Part shown: positions 9,819 to 19,207 of the stretch, piece by piece
How positions within the stretch are numbered: the stretch's first letter is position 1
Layout of the letters: every line of letters begins with the position of its first letter
DNA from: Antarcticirhabdus aurantiaca
GTDB taxonomy: Bacteria; Pseudomonadota; Alphaproteobacteria; Rhizobiales; Rhizobiaceae
Direction: 5' to 3'
Length of the DNA stretch: 64,000 nt
Assembly (NCBI RefSeq): GCF_009765365.1
Contig: NZ_VTOM01000017.1
Location: 81,350-145,349, forward strand
Made by a program: the position numbers and the translations under genes
The notes under the pieces: model-generated
Databases searched by the model: none
What the model was told of the DNA's origin: nothing
The model's input: the letters and a program-made list of their open reading frames with translations, nothing else

Positions 9819-9846
9819 TTGACGGCGGGATTTTCGTACATACAAT
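9819..9846 (+). promoter_or_regulatory. Promoter of brnT-brnA
   Basis: TTGACG at 9819-9824 and TACAAT at 9841-9846 are separated by 16 bases, close to a sigma-70 consensus. Transcription would begin about seven bases after the -10 box, essentially at the brnT ATG (9853). BrnA-type antitoxins are known to repress their own promoter; the CGTACATAC sequence overlapping the spacer and -10 box is a candidate site. Confidence 0.65.
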
Positions 9847-9852
9847 AATGGC

Positions 9853-10125
9853 ATGCGGATCAGCTTCGACCCGGCCAAGCGCGACACGACCCTGGCCGAG
9901 CGCGGGCTGGACTTCCGCGACGCGCCGACGGTGTTCGCGGGGCGGACCCTGACCCTGCTGGACGAGCGCTTTGATTACGGCGAGGAGCGCTTCCAGACCT
10001 ACGGCTTCATCGCCGACCGCGTCGTGATGCTGGTTTGGACACCGCGGGACGAAGGCCGGCACATCATCTCCATGAGGCACTGCCATGAGCGCGAAGCCAG
10101 ACGTGTCCGCGACCGAATGGGTTGA
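9853..10125 (+). CDS. brnT: BrnT-family type II toxin
   Basis: A 90-residue protein with the BrnT layout: FDPAKRDTTLAERGLDFRDA, then YGEERFQTYGFIADRVVMLV, then WTPRDEGRHIISMRHCHERE. BrnT is a RelE-fold ribonuclease that arrests translation until bound by BrnA. No Shine-Dalgarno sequence precedes the ATG, which coincides with the predicted transcription start. The 3' end overlaps brnA by 41 bases in another frame, as usual for this system. Confidence 0.88.
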   Translation: MRISFDPAKRDTTLAERGLDFRDAPTVFAGRTLTLLDERFDYGEERFQTYGFIADRVVMLVWTPRDEGRHIISMRHCHEREARRVRDRMG

Positions 10126-10354
10126 CCCGGACGACGCGCCGGAATGGACGGACGAGATGTTCGACCGCGCGGACCTTCACGAGAACGGCGTCCTGATCCG
10201 GCGGGGGCGGCCACCGGCGGAGGCGCCCAAGGAGCGGATCACCATCCGGCTCGACCCGGACGTCGCCGCCGCCTTTCGCGCCACCGGCAAGGGCTGGCAG
10301 ACGCGGCTGAACGCGGCGCTGCGCGACTGGCTGTCGCGGCAAGAGCAGCGGTGA
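10085..10354 (+). CDS. brnA: BrnA-family antitoxin
   Basis: An 89-residue antitoxin and autorepressor. The acidic N-terminal half (EWVDPDDAPEWTDEMF) would wrap the toxin. The C-terminal half, PKERITIRLDPDVAAAFRAT followed by GWQTRLNAALRDWL, is the ribbon-helix-helix DNA-binding domain typical of BrnA. It overlaps brnT by 41 bases, so synthesis of the pair is coupled. Context and order (toxin first) match known brnTA operons. Confidence 0.88.
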   Translation: MSAKPDVSATEWVDPDDAPEWTDEMFDRADLHENGVLIRRGRPPAEAPKERITIRLDPDVAAAFRATGKGWQTRLNAALRDWLSRQEQR

Positions 10355-10361
10355 AAGGGGC

Positions 10362-11537
10362 TCAGGCCGCAGACAGACGGGCGCCGGGGGCGCTCGCAAA
10401 CGCGGACAAACCGTCGGCGATCACGCGGTTGCGGCCCGCCAGCTTGGCCGCGTAGAGGCGCGCGTCGGCGCGGGCGAGCGCGTCGTGGAGCGAGTGGTCG
10501 CCCGGCTCAACCGCCGCGACGCCGAAGCTCGCCGTGAGGGCGGCGGTGATGCCGGCCGCCGCTAGGTCGAGGAGCGAGAAGGACAGCCGCGCGCGCTCGG
10601 CGAGAACCACGGCCTCGCCGGGGCTCGCCTCCGGCAGGTAGAGGACGAACTCCTCGCCGCCGAAGCGCGCGGCGAGCGCGCCTGCCGGCAGGTCGCGCTT
10701 GAGCATGGCCGCGATGATCGCGATGACGCGGTCGCCCGCGGCATGGCCGAAGGCATCGTTGACGCGCTTGAAGTGGTCGATGTCGCAGGTGACGACCGTG
10801 CCGCGCACGGCGGTGCCCGGGCCGAAGGCGGGCGAGCGCATCTCGAAGCCGCGGCGATTGAGAAGGCCGGAAAGCGGGTCTCGCTCGGCGGCTTCGCGGT
10901 GGTCCTCGATCACGTCGGAAGCGGTGGCGGCAAGCGCGGCGAGGGCGAGGAACAGCGCCAGGATCGAGCCGCTCGCTTGCATGGCGAAGGCGTAGGTCGA
11001 TGTTGCGAAGCCTTCGAGATCGCCGCCGGCGAGGCCCGCGAAGAGGCTGTTGCGCAGGATGTTGTCGGCCATGGCGAGGCCCGTGACCGTCAGAATGGCC
11101 CAGTCGATCCGGCGCCGGGCGCGAACAAGCCCTCGGGCGAAGGGGCCGAGGAGGAGAAGAGTGCAGGCGATATCGCCGATCATCAGTTCGGCGCGCAGGT
11201 CTCCCCGCACCGCGACGGCATACGCGATGGCGGCGAAGGCGAGGAGAGACAGGACGATGTCCGACCGCCACCGCGGTGACAGGCCGAAGCGCGAGCGCAG
11301 GGCCGAGGCGTAGACGACGAAGGCGAAGAGAAACAAGGCGTCGGCAAGAAGCGCCTGCGCCACGACCGGCAGGGCGCCGAGCACGTAGGGGATGGCGAAG
11401 GCCGCGCCCGAGGCGAGATAGCCGATGCCCCAGGCTGCAGCGCCCCGTCCGCCATGGCGGGCGACGATCAGGAAGACGACGCCGAAGGTCGCCATCATGA
11501 TCGGCAGAAGAAAAGCGAAATTGTCGCCCGAGCTCAT
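10362..11537 (-). CDS. Membrane-bound diguanylate cyclase (GGDEF)
   Basis: A 391-residue protein. The first 200 residues form about six membrane helices with no recognised periplasmic sensor. The C-terminal 170 residues form a GGDEF domain with RDPLSGLLNRRGFE at the start and the active-site loop RFGGEEFVLYLPEA near residue 290. It should make cyclic di-GMP from two GTP. No RxxD inhibitory site was evident five residues before the GGEEF loop. It is convergent with brnA, with seven bases between stops, and is a single-gene unit. Confidence 0.9.
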   Translation of the reverse strand: MSSGDNFAFLLPIMMATFGVVFLIVARHGGRGAAAWGIGYLASGAAFAIPYVLGALPVVAQALLADALFLFAFVVYASALRSRFGLSPRWRSDIVLSLLAFAAIAYAVAVRGDLRAELMIGDIACTLLLLGPFARGLVRARRRIDWAILTVTGLAMADNILRNSLFAGLAGGDLEGFATSTYAFAMQASGSILALFLALAALAATASDVIEDHREAAERDPLSGLLNRRGFEMRSPAFGPGTAVRGTVVTCDIDHFKRVNDAFGHAAGDRVIAIIAAMLKRDLPAGALAARFGGEEFVLYLPEASPGEAVVLAERARLSFSLLDLAAAGITAALTASFGVAAVEPGDHSLHDALARADARLYAAKLAGRNRVIADGLSAFASAPGARLSAA

Positions 11538-11684
11538 CGGCGGCCCCGCAAGAGGAGGCGAGCCGGGGCGCTAGGGCACCTCGGCTTCGCGGCAAGTCCA
11601 ACCTAGCGAAGAAGCCCTGAAGGAATTTCTAAACGAGGCTGCTTGGAGCGGGCTCGGCACCCGCTCCGGTCGCGATTGTCCGGC

Positions 11685-13106
11685 TCAGCGCCACTCGCGC
11701 ACGTCGACGAAGCGGCCGGCGATGGCCGCCGCCGCCGCCATGGCGGGCGAGACGAGGTGGGTGCGGCCCTTGAAGCCCTGCCGGCCCTCGAAGTTGCGGT
11801 TCGAGGTCGAAGCGCAGCGCTCGTAAGGGGAGAGGCGGTCCTCGTTCATGCCGAGGCACATGGAGCAGCCGGGCTCGCGCCAATCGAAGCCGGCCGCCTT
11901 GAAGATCGCGTCGAGCCCCTCCGCCTCGGCCTGGAGCTTCACGAGGCCCGAGCCCGGCACGATCATGGCAGACACCGTCTCGGCCACCTTCCGCCCTTCC
12001 ACGACCTGGGCGACGGCGCGCAGGTCCTCGATGCGGCCGTTGGTGCAGGAGCCGATGAAGACCCGGTCGATGCCGATGTCGGTCATCCTGGTGCCCGGCG
12101 TCAGGCCCATGTAGTCGAGCGCGCGCTTCTTCGATTCGCGTTTGGTCTCGTCGGAAATCGCGTCCGGGTCCGGCACGACGCCGTCGATCGAGACGACGTC
12201 CTCGGGGCTGGACCCCCAGGAAACGATCGGGGGCAGGTTCGCCGCGTCCAGGCGCACGATCCGGTCGAAGTGCGCGCCCTCGTCCGTCTTCAGCGTGCGC
12301 CAATAGGCCAGCGCCTTGTCCAAGGCCTCGCCCTTGGGCGCGCGCGGCTTGTCCTTGATGTAGGCGAAGGTGGTCTCGTCGGGCGCGATGAGGCCGGCGC
12401 GGGCACCGCCCTCGATCGACATGTTGCAGATCGTCATGCGCCCTTCCATGGAGAGCGCGCGGATCGCCTCGCCGGCATATTCGATGACGTAGCCGGTGCC
12501 GCCCGCCGTGCCGATCTCGCCGATCACCGCGAGGATGATGTCTTTGGCGGTGACGCCCGGCGGCAGCGTGCCGGACACGTCGACCAGCATGTTCTTCGCC
12601 TTCTGCTGGATCAGCGTCTGCGTGGCGAGGACGTGCTCGACCTCCGAGGTGCCGATGCCGTGGGCGAGCGCGCCGAAGGCGCCGTGGGTCGAGGTGTGGC
12701 TGTCGCCGCAGACGATCGTCGTGCCCGGCAGGGTGAAGCCCTGCTCGGGGCCGATGATGTGGACGATGCCCTGCCGCTTGTCGCTGGCCGAGTAGTACTC
12801 GATGCCGAACTCGGCGGCGTTCATCGCCAGGGTCTCGACCTGGATGCGGCTCTCCTCGTTGCGGATGCCGAGCGCGCGATCGGCTGAGGTCGGCACGTTG
12901 TGGTCGACGACGGCGAGCGTCTTCTCGGGATGCGCCACGCGCCGGCCGGCGGCGCGCAGCCCTTCGAAGGCCTGCGGGCTCGTGACCTCGTGGACGAGGT
13001 GGCGGTCGATATAGAGCAGCGAGCCGCCGCCCTCCCCCGTCTCGATCAGGTGGTCGTCCCAGATCTTGTCGTAGAGGGTGCGCGGCTTGGAAGAAGCATC
13101 GGACAT
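11685..13106 (-). CDS. leuC: 3-isopropylmalate dehydratase large subunit
   Basis: A 473-residue aconitase-family enzyme isomerising 2- to 3-isopropylmalate in leucine synthesis, working as a heterodimer with LeuD. The start [12 protein letters not shown], the substrate-site [14 protein letters not shown], and the 4Fe-4S cysteines in [12 protein letters not shown] and in CSMCLGMN near the C terminus are all visible. leuD is not adjacent, which is common in Alphaproteobacteria. The 230 bases upstream show no obvious leader peptide or attenuator. Confidence 0.96.
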   Translation of the reverse strand: MSDASSKPRTLYDKIWDDHLIETGEGGGSLLYIDRHLVHEVTSPQAFEGLRAAGRRVAHPEKTLAVVDHNVPTSADRALGIRNEESRIQVETLAMNAAEFGIEYYSASDKRQGIVHIIGPEQGFTLPGTTIVCGDSHTSTHGAFGALAHGIGTSEVEHVLATQTLIQQKAKNMLVDVSGTLPPGVTAKDIILAVIGEIGTAGGTGYVIEYAGEAIRALSMEGRMTICNMSIEGGARAGLIAPDETTFAYIKDKPRAPKGEALDKALAYWRTLKTDEGAHFDRIVRLDAANLPPIVSWGSSPEDVVSIDGVVPDPDAISDETKRESKKRALDYMGLTPGTRMTDIGIDRVFIGSCTNGRIEDLRAVAQVVEGRKVAETVSAMIVPGSGLVKLQAEAEGLDAIFKAAGFDWREPGCSMCLGMNEDRLSPYERCASTSNRNFEGRQGFKGRTHLVSPAMAAAAAIAGRFVDVREWR

Positions 13107-13335
13107 CGTCGTGTCTCGGGTGGCATGCGGCCCGCTCGGCGGGCGCGAAGAAGAACGGGAAGCGATGAGCGTCCGGCCAAGCGGACGGGCCGGCCGGCCC
13201 TAAAGGCCGAGGCTTGCCAGGAAGCGGCCGAAGAAGCGGCCCGGCAGGCGCGCATGGTCGGCCACCGGGGAGAACCCGAGGGTGGTCGGCAGCTTGGCGC
13301 GGGTCGGGCGGCTGACGGGCATGGCCGCTTCCATA

Positions 13336-14214
13336 TCAAACGCCTGGAACTCTTTCAATCTGGCCGCCCGGCCGCGCGCCCGCGCCGCGGCTGGAAAGCC
13401 GCCTCTCCAGCCGGCGGAGCGCCAGGGACAGCGAGACGGTCATCAGGAGGTAGAAGTAGGCAAGCACCGTGTAGGTCTCGAAGAAGCGGAAGTTGCCGGC
13501 GGCGGTGACCTTGGCGATCTGGGTGATGTCGGCGACGCCGAGGACGGAAACGAGCGAGGAGTCCTTCACCATCGCGACGAACTCGTTGCCGAGCGCCGGC
13601 ATGACCGTCCGGATCGCCTGGGGCAGGACGACGAGGCGCATCACCGGCCAGCGCCGCAGGCCCAGCGCCTCCGCCGCCTCCACCTGGCCGCGCCCGACAG
13701 CCTCGATGCCGGCGCGCACGATCTCGGCGATGAAGGCGGAATAGGCGATCACGAGCGCGATCACCGCGCGGGCGAGGAGCGACACGTCGCGCACCAGGAT
13801 CTCGCGCGCCCAGCCCGCCGAGACGAGCGGCGAGAGGAGAAGGTTCGCGCCCTCGACGAGGAGGGGCGCGCCGACGAAGGCGATCCAGAACAGGAGGACG
13901 AGCACCGGCACGCCGCGCACCACCTCGACATAGACCCGCGCGGCGTTCGACAGGACGCGGCTGCGCGATCGGCCGGCGAGCGCGACGAGGAGGCCGAGGA
14001 GCACGGCGCCGACATAGGCGCCGAGCGCGACGAGGATCGTGACGAGGAGCCCGCGCGACAGGGTCGTCGCGATCTGGCGGAGGCTGGCGTCGGCGAGAAT
14101 GAGACCGGCGCCGGCGAGGCCCCCGATGATGAGGACGAGCCCCCAGGGAGGCACGATGGCCGGGCGCCGGCCGGCAGGCGGCGGGGCGGAGGGCGCCCCG
14201 GAGGGCAGCGTCAC
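13336..14214 (-). CDS. Polar amino-acid ABC transporter permease (HisM/GlnP type)
   Basis: This is a 292-residue inner-membrane permease. The binding-protein-dependent transport signature [20 protein letters not shown] (EAA loop) is present, followed by [20 protein letters not shown], highly typical of polar amino-acid permeases. Five or more helices are evident. The start is a GTG overlapping the stop of the binding-protein gene (GTGA), indicating translational coupling. Only one permease gene is present, so a homodimer is likely. No ATPase gene is adjacent, so the complex must borrow one encoded elsewhere. Confidence 0.9.
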   Translation of the reverse strand: MTLPSGAPSAPPPAGRRPAIVPPWGLVLIIGGLAGAGLILADASLRQIATTLSRGLLVTILVALGAYVGAVLLGLLVALAGRSRSRVLSNAARVYVEVVRGVPVLVLLFWIAFVGAPLLVEGANLLLSPLVSAGWAREILVRDVSLLARAVIALVIAYSAFIAEIVRAGIEAVGRGQVEAAEALGLRRWPVMRLVVLPQAIRTVMPALGNEFVAMVKDSSLVSVLGVADITQIAKVTAAGNFRFFETYTVLAYFYLLMTVSLSLALRRLERRLSSRGAGARPGGQIERVPGV

Positions 14215-15011
14215 TGGCCGAGCTTGGTGTCGGCGAACCACGTCTGGGTCAGGCGGTCGAGCGTGCCGTCGGCCTTGAGGCTGGCGATGGCGGCGTCGAC
14301 AGGCGCGACGAGATCGGAGCCCTTGGGGAAGATGAAGCCGAAGTCCTCGGCGCCCAGCGGCCCGCCGACGAGCTTCAGCGCGCCGTTCGAGGCGTCCACG
14401 TAGCCCTTGCCGGCGGTGCCGTCGGTCAGGACGAGGTCGACGTCGCCGGTGCGAAGCGCCTGGACGCTGGCGCCGAAGGTTTCGAAGAGCTTGATGCGCG
14501 GGTTCTGCTCGTTGCCGTCGAGCACCTCGTAGACCGCGGTGTAGAAGGGCGTCGTGCCGGCTTGCGCGCCGATCAGGCCGCTCTCCAGCGCCTTGAAGGC
14601 GGCGGCGTCAGTGAAGCGGTCTTCGTCGCCGCGCACCAGCATGAACTGCTCGGAGCGCATATAGGGGACGGAGAAGTCGACCTTCTCCTTGCGGTCGTCG
14701 CGGATGGTGATGCCGGTCATGCCGATGTCGTACTGGCCGCCCGAGACGGCCTCGATCATCGCGTCCCAGGAGGTGTTGGCGTAGGTCACCTTCATGTTGA
14801 GCCGCTCGGCGATCGCGGCCATGGCGTCGTATTCCCAGCCCACCGCCTTGCCGCTCGACGGGTCGACATATTGCAGCGGCGGATAGGCGTTCTCCGTCAC
14901 CACCGTCACCTCGCGCCCGCCGAGATCGGGCAGCGCCTGCTGCGCGGTTGCCGGGCCGGCGAGAAGAGCGACAGCGAAAAGGGCGGCGGACAGGAAGCGG
15001 GGCATCGGCAT
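14211..15011 (-). CDS. Polar amino-acid ABC transporter substrate-binding protein
   Basis: This is a 266-residue periplasmic binding protein of the SBP_bac_3 class. A signal peptide ([19 protein letters not shown], cleavage near ATAQQ) leads to the mature fold. The family signature GYEYD-like [15 protein letters not shown] and [20 protein letters not shown] are visible, with the ligand-binding arginine in the latter. The ligand is probably an amino acid or related cation, but specificity cannot be read. It is the first gene of a two-gene unit with the permease. Confidence 0.9.
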   Translation of the reverse strand: MPMPRFLSAALFAVALLAGPATAQQALPDLGGREVTVVTENAYPPLQYVDPSSGKAVGWEYDAMAAIAERLNMKVTYANTSWDAMIEAVSGGQYDIGMTGITIRDDRKEKVDFSVPYMRSEQFMLVRGDEDRFTDAAAFKALESGLIGAQAGTTPFYTAVYEVLDGNEQNPRIKLFETFGASVQALRTGDVDLVLTDGTAGKGYVDASNGALKLVGGPLGAEDFGFIFPKGSDLVAPVDAAIASLKADGTLDRLTQTWFADTKLGQ

Positions 15012-15203
15012 CGCGGGCGAGAACTCCGTGTTTGGCCGGCAACGTTGTCACGCAAGGGGGCGGCTGTCACGCCCGGGTCCGCCGGTTTTGCACGATCGTT
15101 TCGCGGTGCACGCGCCGCCTCGACATCTGCCGGAAATCAAACCGACCTAGAACCCTTCTCGACGATCGCGCCGCCGCGCTTCCTCTTCATCGGACCCGCT
15201 CCC

Positions 15204-15722
15204 ATGCGCCATGCCCGCTCCGCCCTTGCCGCCGCCGTTCTTTCGGCCGCGACCTTCGCCTTCCTCGCCGTGGTGCCCGCCCCGGCCGAGGGCGTCGACG
15301 CGCCCTCCGTCGAATGGGGCCGGCACGTCGCGATCATGGCGGGCTGCCACGACTGTCACACCGCCGGTTATGCCGAGAGCGAAGGCCGGATCGACCCGGC
15401 CGCGGCGCTGACCGGCTCGCCGGTGGGCTTCCAGGGGCCCTGGGGCACGACCTACCCGTCGAACCTTCGCTTGTTCGCGGCGGAGTACGACGAGGACCAG
15501 TTCGTCGACCGGATGCGCCAGCTCCGCTCCCGCCCGCCGATGCCCTGGTTCAACCTCGCCGCGTTCGATGAGCGGGACCTGCGCTCGCTGCACCGCTACA
15601 TCCTCTCGCTCGGCGAGCCGGGCCGCCCGGCTCCGGCCTATGTTCCGCCGAACGAGGATCCGACGAGCCCCTACGTCGTCTTCGCCCCGCCGATCATGCC
15701 GGCAAGCCGCCCCGCCAATTGA
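15204..15722 (+). CDS. Periplasmic c-type cytochrome
   Basis: A 172-residue exported protein with an N-terminal signal (RSALAAAVLSAATFAFLAVV). A single heme-binding CHDCH motif is at residues 48-52. The distal methionine is probably in RSRPPMPWFN, near residue 114. The GPWGTTYPSNL and IDPAAALTGSPVGFQGPWG segments resemble cytochromes that serve as electron acceptors for periplasmic alcohol or aldehyde dehydrogenases. ATG 15204 was chosen because it opens the signal peptide. No dehydrogenase lies nearby. It converges with the methyltransferase gene. Confidence 0.88.
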   Translation: MRHARSALAAAVLSAATFAFLAVVPAPAEGVDAPSVEWGRHVAIMAGCHDCHTAGYAESEGRIDPAAALTGSPVGFQGPWGTTYPSNLRLFAAEYDEDQFVDRMRQLRSRPPMPWFNLAAFDERDLRSLHRYILSLGEPGRPAPAYVPPNEDPTSPYVVFAPPIMPASRPAN

Positions 15723-15729
15723 GGGGGCC

Positions 15730-16551
15730 TCAGGGCTTCGTCGCGCCGAGCGAGAAGGCGAGCGGCAGCCGGGGCGCGCCCTCCGGCAGGCGCCACAAAT
15801 CGACGCCCTCCTCGACGAGGTGGGGAAAAGCCCGCCAGGCGAGGCGATCGTGCTCGCGCAGGAAGTCGAGCCGCAGCCCCGCGCCGAGCACCGCGCCGAC
15901 GACCGCCGAGAGCGGGTGGGGCCATTCGTAGTTGCGCGTGTTCGACAGGTGCCGGTCGTCGCCCGTGTAGGTGACGGCATCGTCGAAGACGAGAGGATCG
16001 CCCGCCGGGCGGCGCCAGTCGAAGACGACAGCGAGGCGCCCGTCCACGAGGTCGAGCTGGTTCATCGTCGGGTGGCCTTCGAGGAGATAGAGCCGCCCGC
16101 CGGGACGCAGCACCGCCGACACCACACGCGCCCAGGCCTCGATGTCCGGCAGCCAGTTGATCGCGCCCCAGGTGACGAAGGCGAGGTCGTAGGTGTCGCC
16201 GAGCGCCTGCGGCGCGTCGTAGAGCGAGGCTTCCACGAAGCGCGCCGTCGTGCCGGCCCGCGCCGCGAAGTCCCGCGCCGCCGCGATGGCCTTGGCCGAG
16301 AAGTCGAGCCCGGTCACCGAGCGCGCGCCCAGATGCTTCAGCGACAGCGTGTCGAGGCCGATGTGGCACTGGAGGTGGACGACGTCGAGGCCGTCGAGCG
16401 CGCCGACCTCCTCCGCCTCGATGGCGTGGAGGCTGGAGCCGCCGGCGAGCACGGTCGCGATGCGGTAGGAGCCGGTCGTGTCGGTGGCGTGAAGCTCGGC
16501 GCGCTCGTCCCAGTTCAGGCGATTGGCGGCGAAGAACTCGTCGGCGGACAT
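15730..16551 (-). CDS. Class I SAM-dependent methyltransferase
   Basis: A 273-residue Rossmann-fold methyltransferase. VHLQCHIGLDTLSLKHLGA supplies motif I, where cysteine-histidine replaces the usual DxGxGxG glycine run; that subfamily is common in Actinobacteria and Proteobacteria. The acidic ribose ligand is in VTGLDFSAKAI, motif II is TYDLAFVTWGAINWL and motif III is VLRPGGRLYLLEGHP. ATG 16551 has GGAG about ten bases upstream and gives the MSADEFFAANRLNWDERA start; the frame is open to 16617. The substrate is unknown. Confidence 0.85.
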   Translation of the reverse strand: MSADEFFAANRLNWDERAELHATDTTGSYRIATVLAGGSSLHAIEAEEVGALDGLDVVHLQCHIGLDTLSLKHLGARSVTGLDFSAKAIAAARDFAARAGTTARFVEASLYDAPQALGDTYDLAFVTWGAINWLPDIEAWARVVSAVLRPGGRLYLLEGHPTMNQLDLVDGRLAVVFDWRRPAGDPLVFDDAVTYTGDDRHLSNTRNYEWPHPLSAVVGAVLGAGLRLDFLREHDRLAWRAFPHLVEEGVDLWRLPEGAPRLPLAFSLGATKP

Positions 16552-16588
16552 GGATCGGCGCTCCCTAACCTTCAAAGGTCCAAACGCG

Positions 16589-16612
16589 AAAAAAGCGGCC
16601 GAAGCCGCTTTT
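16589..16612 (-). terminator. Rho-independent terminator of rplS
   Basis: A GCGGC/GCCGC stem extended by A:T pairs with a GAA-type loop is followed on the reverse strand by six consecutive T residues (16589-16594), 35 bases after the rplS stop. Confidence 0.8.
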
Positions 16613-16646
16613 CCCATCGATCTCGATTCGGAAGCGCCGGAGCCGA

Positions 16647-17108
16647 TTACTCGGCGGCGCCTTCCTTGGCGGCCTGCTTCTCGGCCTGCGCCTTGGCGCG
16701 GCCCTCGGCGGCGACCTGGCGGGCGTCGTCGTTCAGCTTGCGGGCGCGGGCGTTGGTGCTCTCGACGATGCGGGCCGACTTGCCGCGGCGATCGCGCAGG
16801 TAATAAAGCTTGGCGCGGCGCACGCGGCCGCGGCGCACGACCTCGACCGAGTCGACCAGCGGCGAGTACATCGGGAAGACGCGCTCGACGCCCTCGCCGT
16901 AGGAGATCTTGCGAACGGTGAAGTTCTCCTGGATGCCGCCGCCGGAGCGGGCGATGCAGACGCCTTCATAGGCCTGCACGCGCGTGCGGGTGCCTTCCGT
17001 GACCTTCACGTTGACGCGCAGCGTGTCGCCCGGGGAGAATTCCGGGATGGTGCGCTGCTGTTCGATGCGGGCGGCCTCTTCGGCCTCAAGCTGGGCGATG
17101 ATGTTCAT
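16647..17108 (-). CDS. rplS: 50S ribosomal protein L19
   Basis: A 153-residue protein of the large ribosomal subunit, at the 30S-50S interface. The family core is visible: [40 protein letters not shown] and [29 protein letters not shown] follows, with a lysine/alanine-rich tail of about 30 residues typical of alphaproteobacterial L19. The ATG at 17108 gives the standard [14 protein letters not shown] start. The gene usually follows trmD. Here a GNAT, a TauE/SafE gene and a cold-shock gene lie between, and it has its own terminator. Confidence 0.96.
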   Translation of the reverse strand: MNIIAQLEAEEAARIEQQRTIPEFSPGDTLRVNVKVTEGTRTRVQAYEGVCIARSGGGIQENFTVRKISYGEGVERVFPMYSPLVDSVEVVRRGRVRRAKLYYLRDRRGKSARIVESTNARARKLNDDARQVAAEGRAKAQAEKQAAKEGAAE

Positions 17109-17333
17109 GGTGCACAACCTCAATTCGTTTCGCGCCGGTGTGTTTCCAAAAGGTCGGCGCGGGCGGGCCCGCGCAAACCCCTCGAAGCGACCGGACGGCC
17201 GCGGGATGCGGTCTGGTTCTTCTGAGGAAATCGGGTGTCGCCTTACACGCATCGGGCGCTTCTGTCGAGACCGCGGCGCAACAGATGCGCCGGGCGCGTT
17301 GGCGAAGCCGACGGATCGTGCTCAAAGACCGAC

Positions 17334-17873
17334 ATGATCGAGACCGAACGCCTGCTTCTGCGCGCACCTATCCCCGAGGACTTCGAGCCGATCGCTGCCA
17401 TGTCGGCGGACGCCGCCGTGTCGCGCTTCGTCGGCGGCAGGCCGGCGACGCGGGAGGAGAGCTGGCATCGGCTCCTGCGCCATGCCGGGCACTGGACGCT
17501 TTTCGGCTACGGGCTGTTCTCGGTGGTCGAGAAGGCGACGGGAAACTTCGCCGGCTATGCCGGTCTCGCCTTCTTCGAGCGCGGCTTCGGCCCGCGCTTC
17601 GACGGCGACCCGGAGGCCGCCTGGGCCTTCGCACCGGCCGCGCAGAACAAAGGGTTCGCGACGGAAGCGGCGCACGCGGCCCACGCGGCGCTCGACGCAC
17701 GGCTCGGGCCCCGCCGCACGGTCTGCATCATCGATCCGGAGAACGCCGCCTCCCTCAACGTCGCCGCCAAGCTCGGCTACGTCCGGTTCGGAGAGGTCTT
17801 CTATCGCGACAAGACGGTGTGGATGCTGGAACGTGTCCCGGCGGCCTTGCGGACGGCCCCCGCCGCGCCATAA
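17334..17873 (+). CDS. GNAT-family N-acetyltransferase (RimJ/RimL type)
   Basis: This is a 179-residue acetyltransferase. It opens with MIETERLLLRAPIPEDFEPI, typical of the Acetyltransf_3 (RimJ/L-like) group, and has the acetyl-CoA loop in APAAQNKGFATEAAHAAHAA. The C-terminal IDPENAASLNVAAKLGYVRF is the canonical motif B. Its target is unknown; this group includes ribosomal-protein N-acetyltransferases but also many others. Start ATG 17334 matches the family. It is divergent from rplS and upstream of the TauE/SafE gene. Confidence 0.87.
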   Translation: MIETERLLLRAPIPEDFEPIAAMSADAAVSRFVGGRPATREESWHRLLRHAGHWTLFGYGLFSVVEKATGNFAGYAGLAFFERGFGPRFDGDPEAAWAFAPAAQNKGFATEAAHAAHAALDARLGPRRTVCIIDPENAASLNVAAKLGYVRFGEVFYRDKTVWMLERVPAALRTAPAAP

Positions 17874-17918
17874 GCGTCTCGTCCCACCGCCGATGTCTTC
17901 TTCCCTCCCGGATCCGCC

Positions 17919-18674
17919 ATGACGCTCGCCATCGCCCTCCTTCTGTTCGCGTCGGGCTTCCTGTCCGGCGCGGTGAACGCCGTCGCGGGGGGCGGCACCT
18001 TTCTGACCTTCGGCGCCCTGACGGTCGCGGGGCTGCCGCCGATCACCGCCAACGCCACCTCCTCCGTCGCGCAGATCCCCGGCTACATCACCTCGGCCCT
18101 GTCCTATTGGAGCGACGTGCGGCGCATCTGGCGCGGCATTCTCCTCCTCGCCCTCGCCTCGGCCCTCGGCTCGATCCTCGGCGCCATGCTGCTCCTCGCG
18201 CTCGACAATGAGGACTTCGCCGCACTCGTGCCCTGGCTCCTCCTCGGGGCGACGGCCATGTTCGCGGCCGGCCCCTGGCTGAAGCCGCGCCGGCCCCACG
18301 CGAGCGACGCGGCGACGGGGCGCGGCATCGCCGGCCCGCTCGTCCAGTTCGTCACCTCGATCTATGGCGGCTTCTTCGGCGCGGGCATGGGCATCATGAT
18401 GCTCGCGACCCTTGGCCTGACGGAGAGCGGCGAGTACCACCGGCTGAACGCGATCAAGAACGCGCTCTCCATCGTCATCGCCTTCGTGGCGATCGGCATC
18501 TTCGTCAGCGGCGGCGTGGTCGCCTGGATCCACGCGCTCGTCATGGTGCCGGCGGTGGCGCTCGGCGGCTATGCCGGCGTCTGGGCGGCGCGGCGCGTGC
18601 CGACGATCGCCGTGCGCAGCTTCGTCGTGACGGTCGGCCTGGCGCTCGCGGCCTACTACTTCGTCAAGGGCTGA
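17919..18674 (+). CDS. Sulfite exporter TauE/SafE (TSUP) family membrane protein
   Basis: This is a 251-residue inner-membrane protein with about eight helices. The first TSUP repeat shows GFLSGAVNAVAGGGTFLTF, and the second shows YGGFFGAGMGIMMLATLGL. Together they are the duplicated signature of the family, which moves sulphur-containing or small organic anions. The exact substrate is unknown. It lies 45 bases after the GNAT gene in the same direction and ends at a strong convergent hairpin. Confidence 0.9.
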   Translation: MTLAIALLLFASGFLSGAVNAVAGGGTFLTFGALTVAGLPPITANATSSVAQIPGYITSALSYWSDVRRIWRGILLLALASALGSILGAMLLLALDNEDFAALVPWLLLGATAMFAAGPWLKPRRPHASDAATGRGIAGPLVQFVTSIYGGFFGAGMGIMMLATLGLTESGEYHRLNAIKNALSIVIAFVAIGIFVSGGVVAWIHALVMVPAVALGGYAGVWAARRVPTIAVRSFVVTVGLALAAYYFVKG

Positions 18675-18692
18675 CGGTTCGGGAAAACGCGA

Positions 18693-18728
18693 AGGCCCCG
18701 CGTCCTCGGCGAAAAGGACGCGGGGCCT
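18693..18728. terminator. Hairpin between TauE/SafE gene and csp gene
   Basis: A 13-bp perfect stem (18693-18705 with 18716-18728) and a ten-base loop lie 19 bases past the TauE/SafE stop and 55 bases past the csp stop. It probably terminates both converging transcripts, although T-runs are weak on either side. Confidence 0.65.
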
Positions 18729-18783
18729 GGAAATTCAGTCGTCGCCCGCGCGGGGCGGCGAGGATGCGCGGGGCGATCCGGCC

Positions 18784-18993
18784 TCAGAGGGCCTTGATGT
18801 TGTCCGCGGCCATTTTGCCGGTGCGGCGGTCGGCGATGAGATCGAAGGAGACCTTCTGGCCTTCCTCGAGACCCGTCAGGCCCGAGCGCTGAACGGCGCT
18901 GATGTGAACGAAGGCGTCCTTGCCGCCATCGCTGGGCTCGATGAAGCCGAAGCCCTTGGTTGCGTCAAACCACTTCACGGTTCCCGTCGACAT
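18784..18993 (-). CDS. Cold-shock domain protein (CspA family)
   Basis: A 69-residue single cold-shock domain that binds single-stranded RNA and DNA as a chaperone. RNP1 (KGFGFI) and RNP2 (DAFVHISAV) motifs are present after the invariant TGTVKWFDATKG start. ATG 18993 has AAAGGG seven bases upstream. About 200 bases separate it from trmD; csp genes often carry long structured leaders, but I could not define one here. Confidence 0.93.
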   Translation of the reverse strand: MSTGTVKWFDATKGFGFIEPSDGGKDAFVHISAVQRSGLTGLEEGQKVSFDLIADRRTGKMAADNIKAL

Positions 18994-19207
18994 GGGATAC
19001 CCTTTTCTACCGAGTGTCATCGACGACCAAGAGCGGTCGTCGCGGATCATCGACCGCTTAATGAAAGATAAACGGGCAACATGCCGGCAAAATCGGCAAT
19101 GGGCCACAAGTATCCAGCTGCGCGTCGACGCATACTATATGCCTTCGACCCGAGCGGCCGGCAAGCCCCGGCGGAGTTGTTCGGAAAAACATTCTAGGGC
19201 GTCCGAA

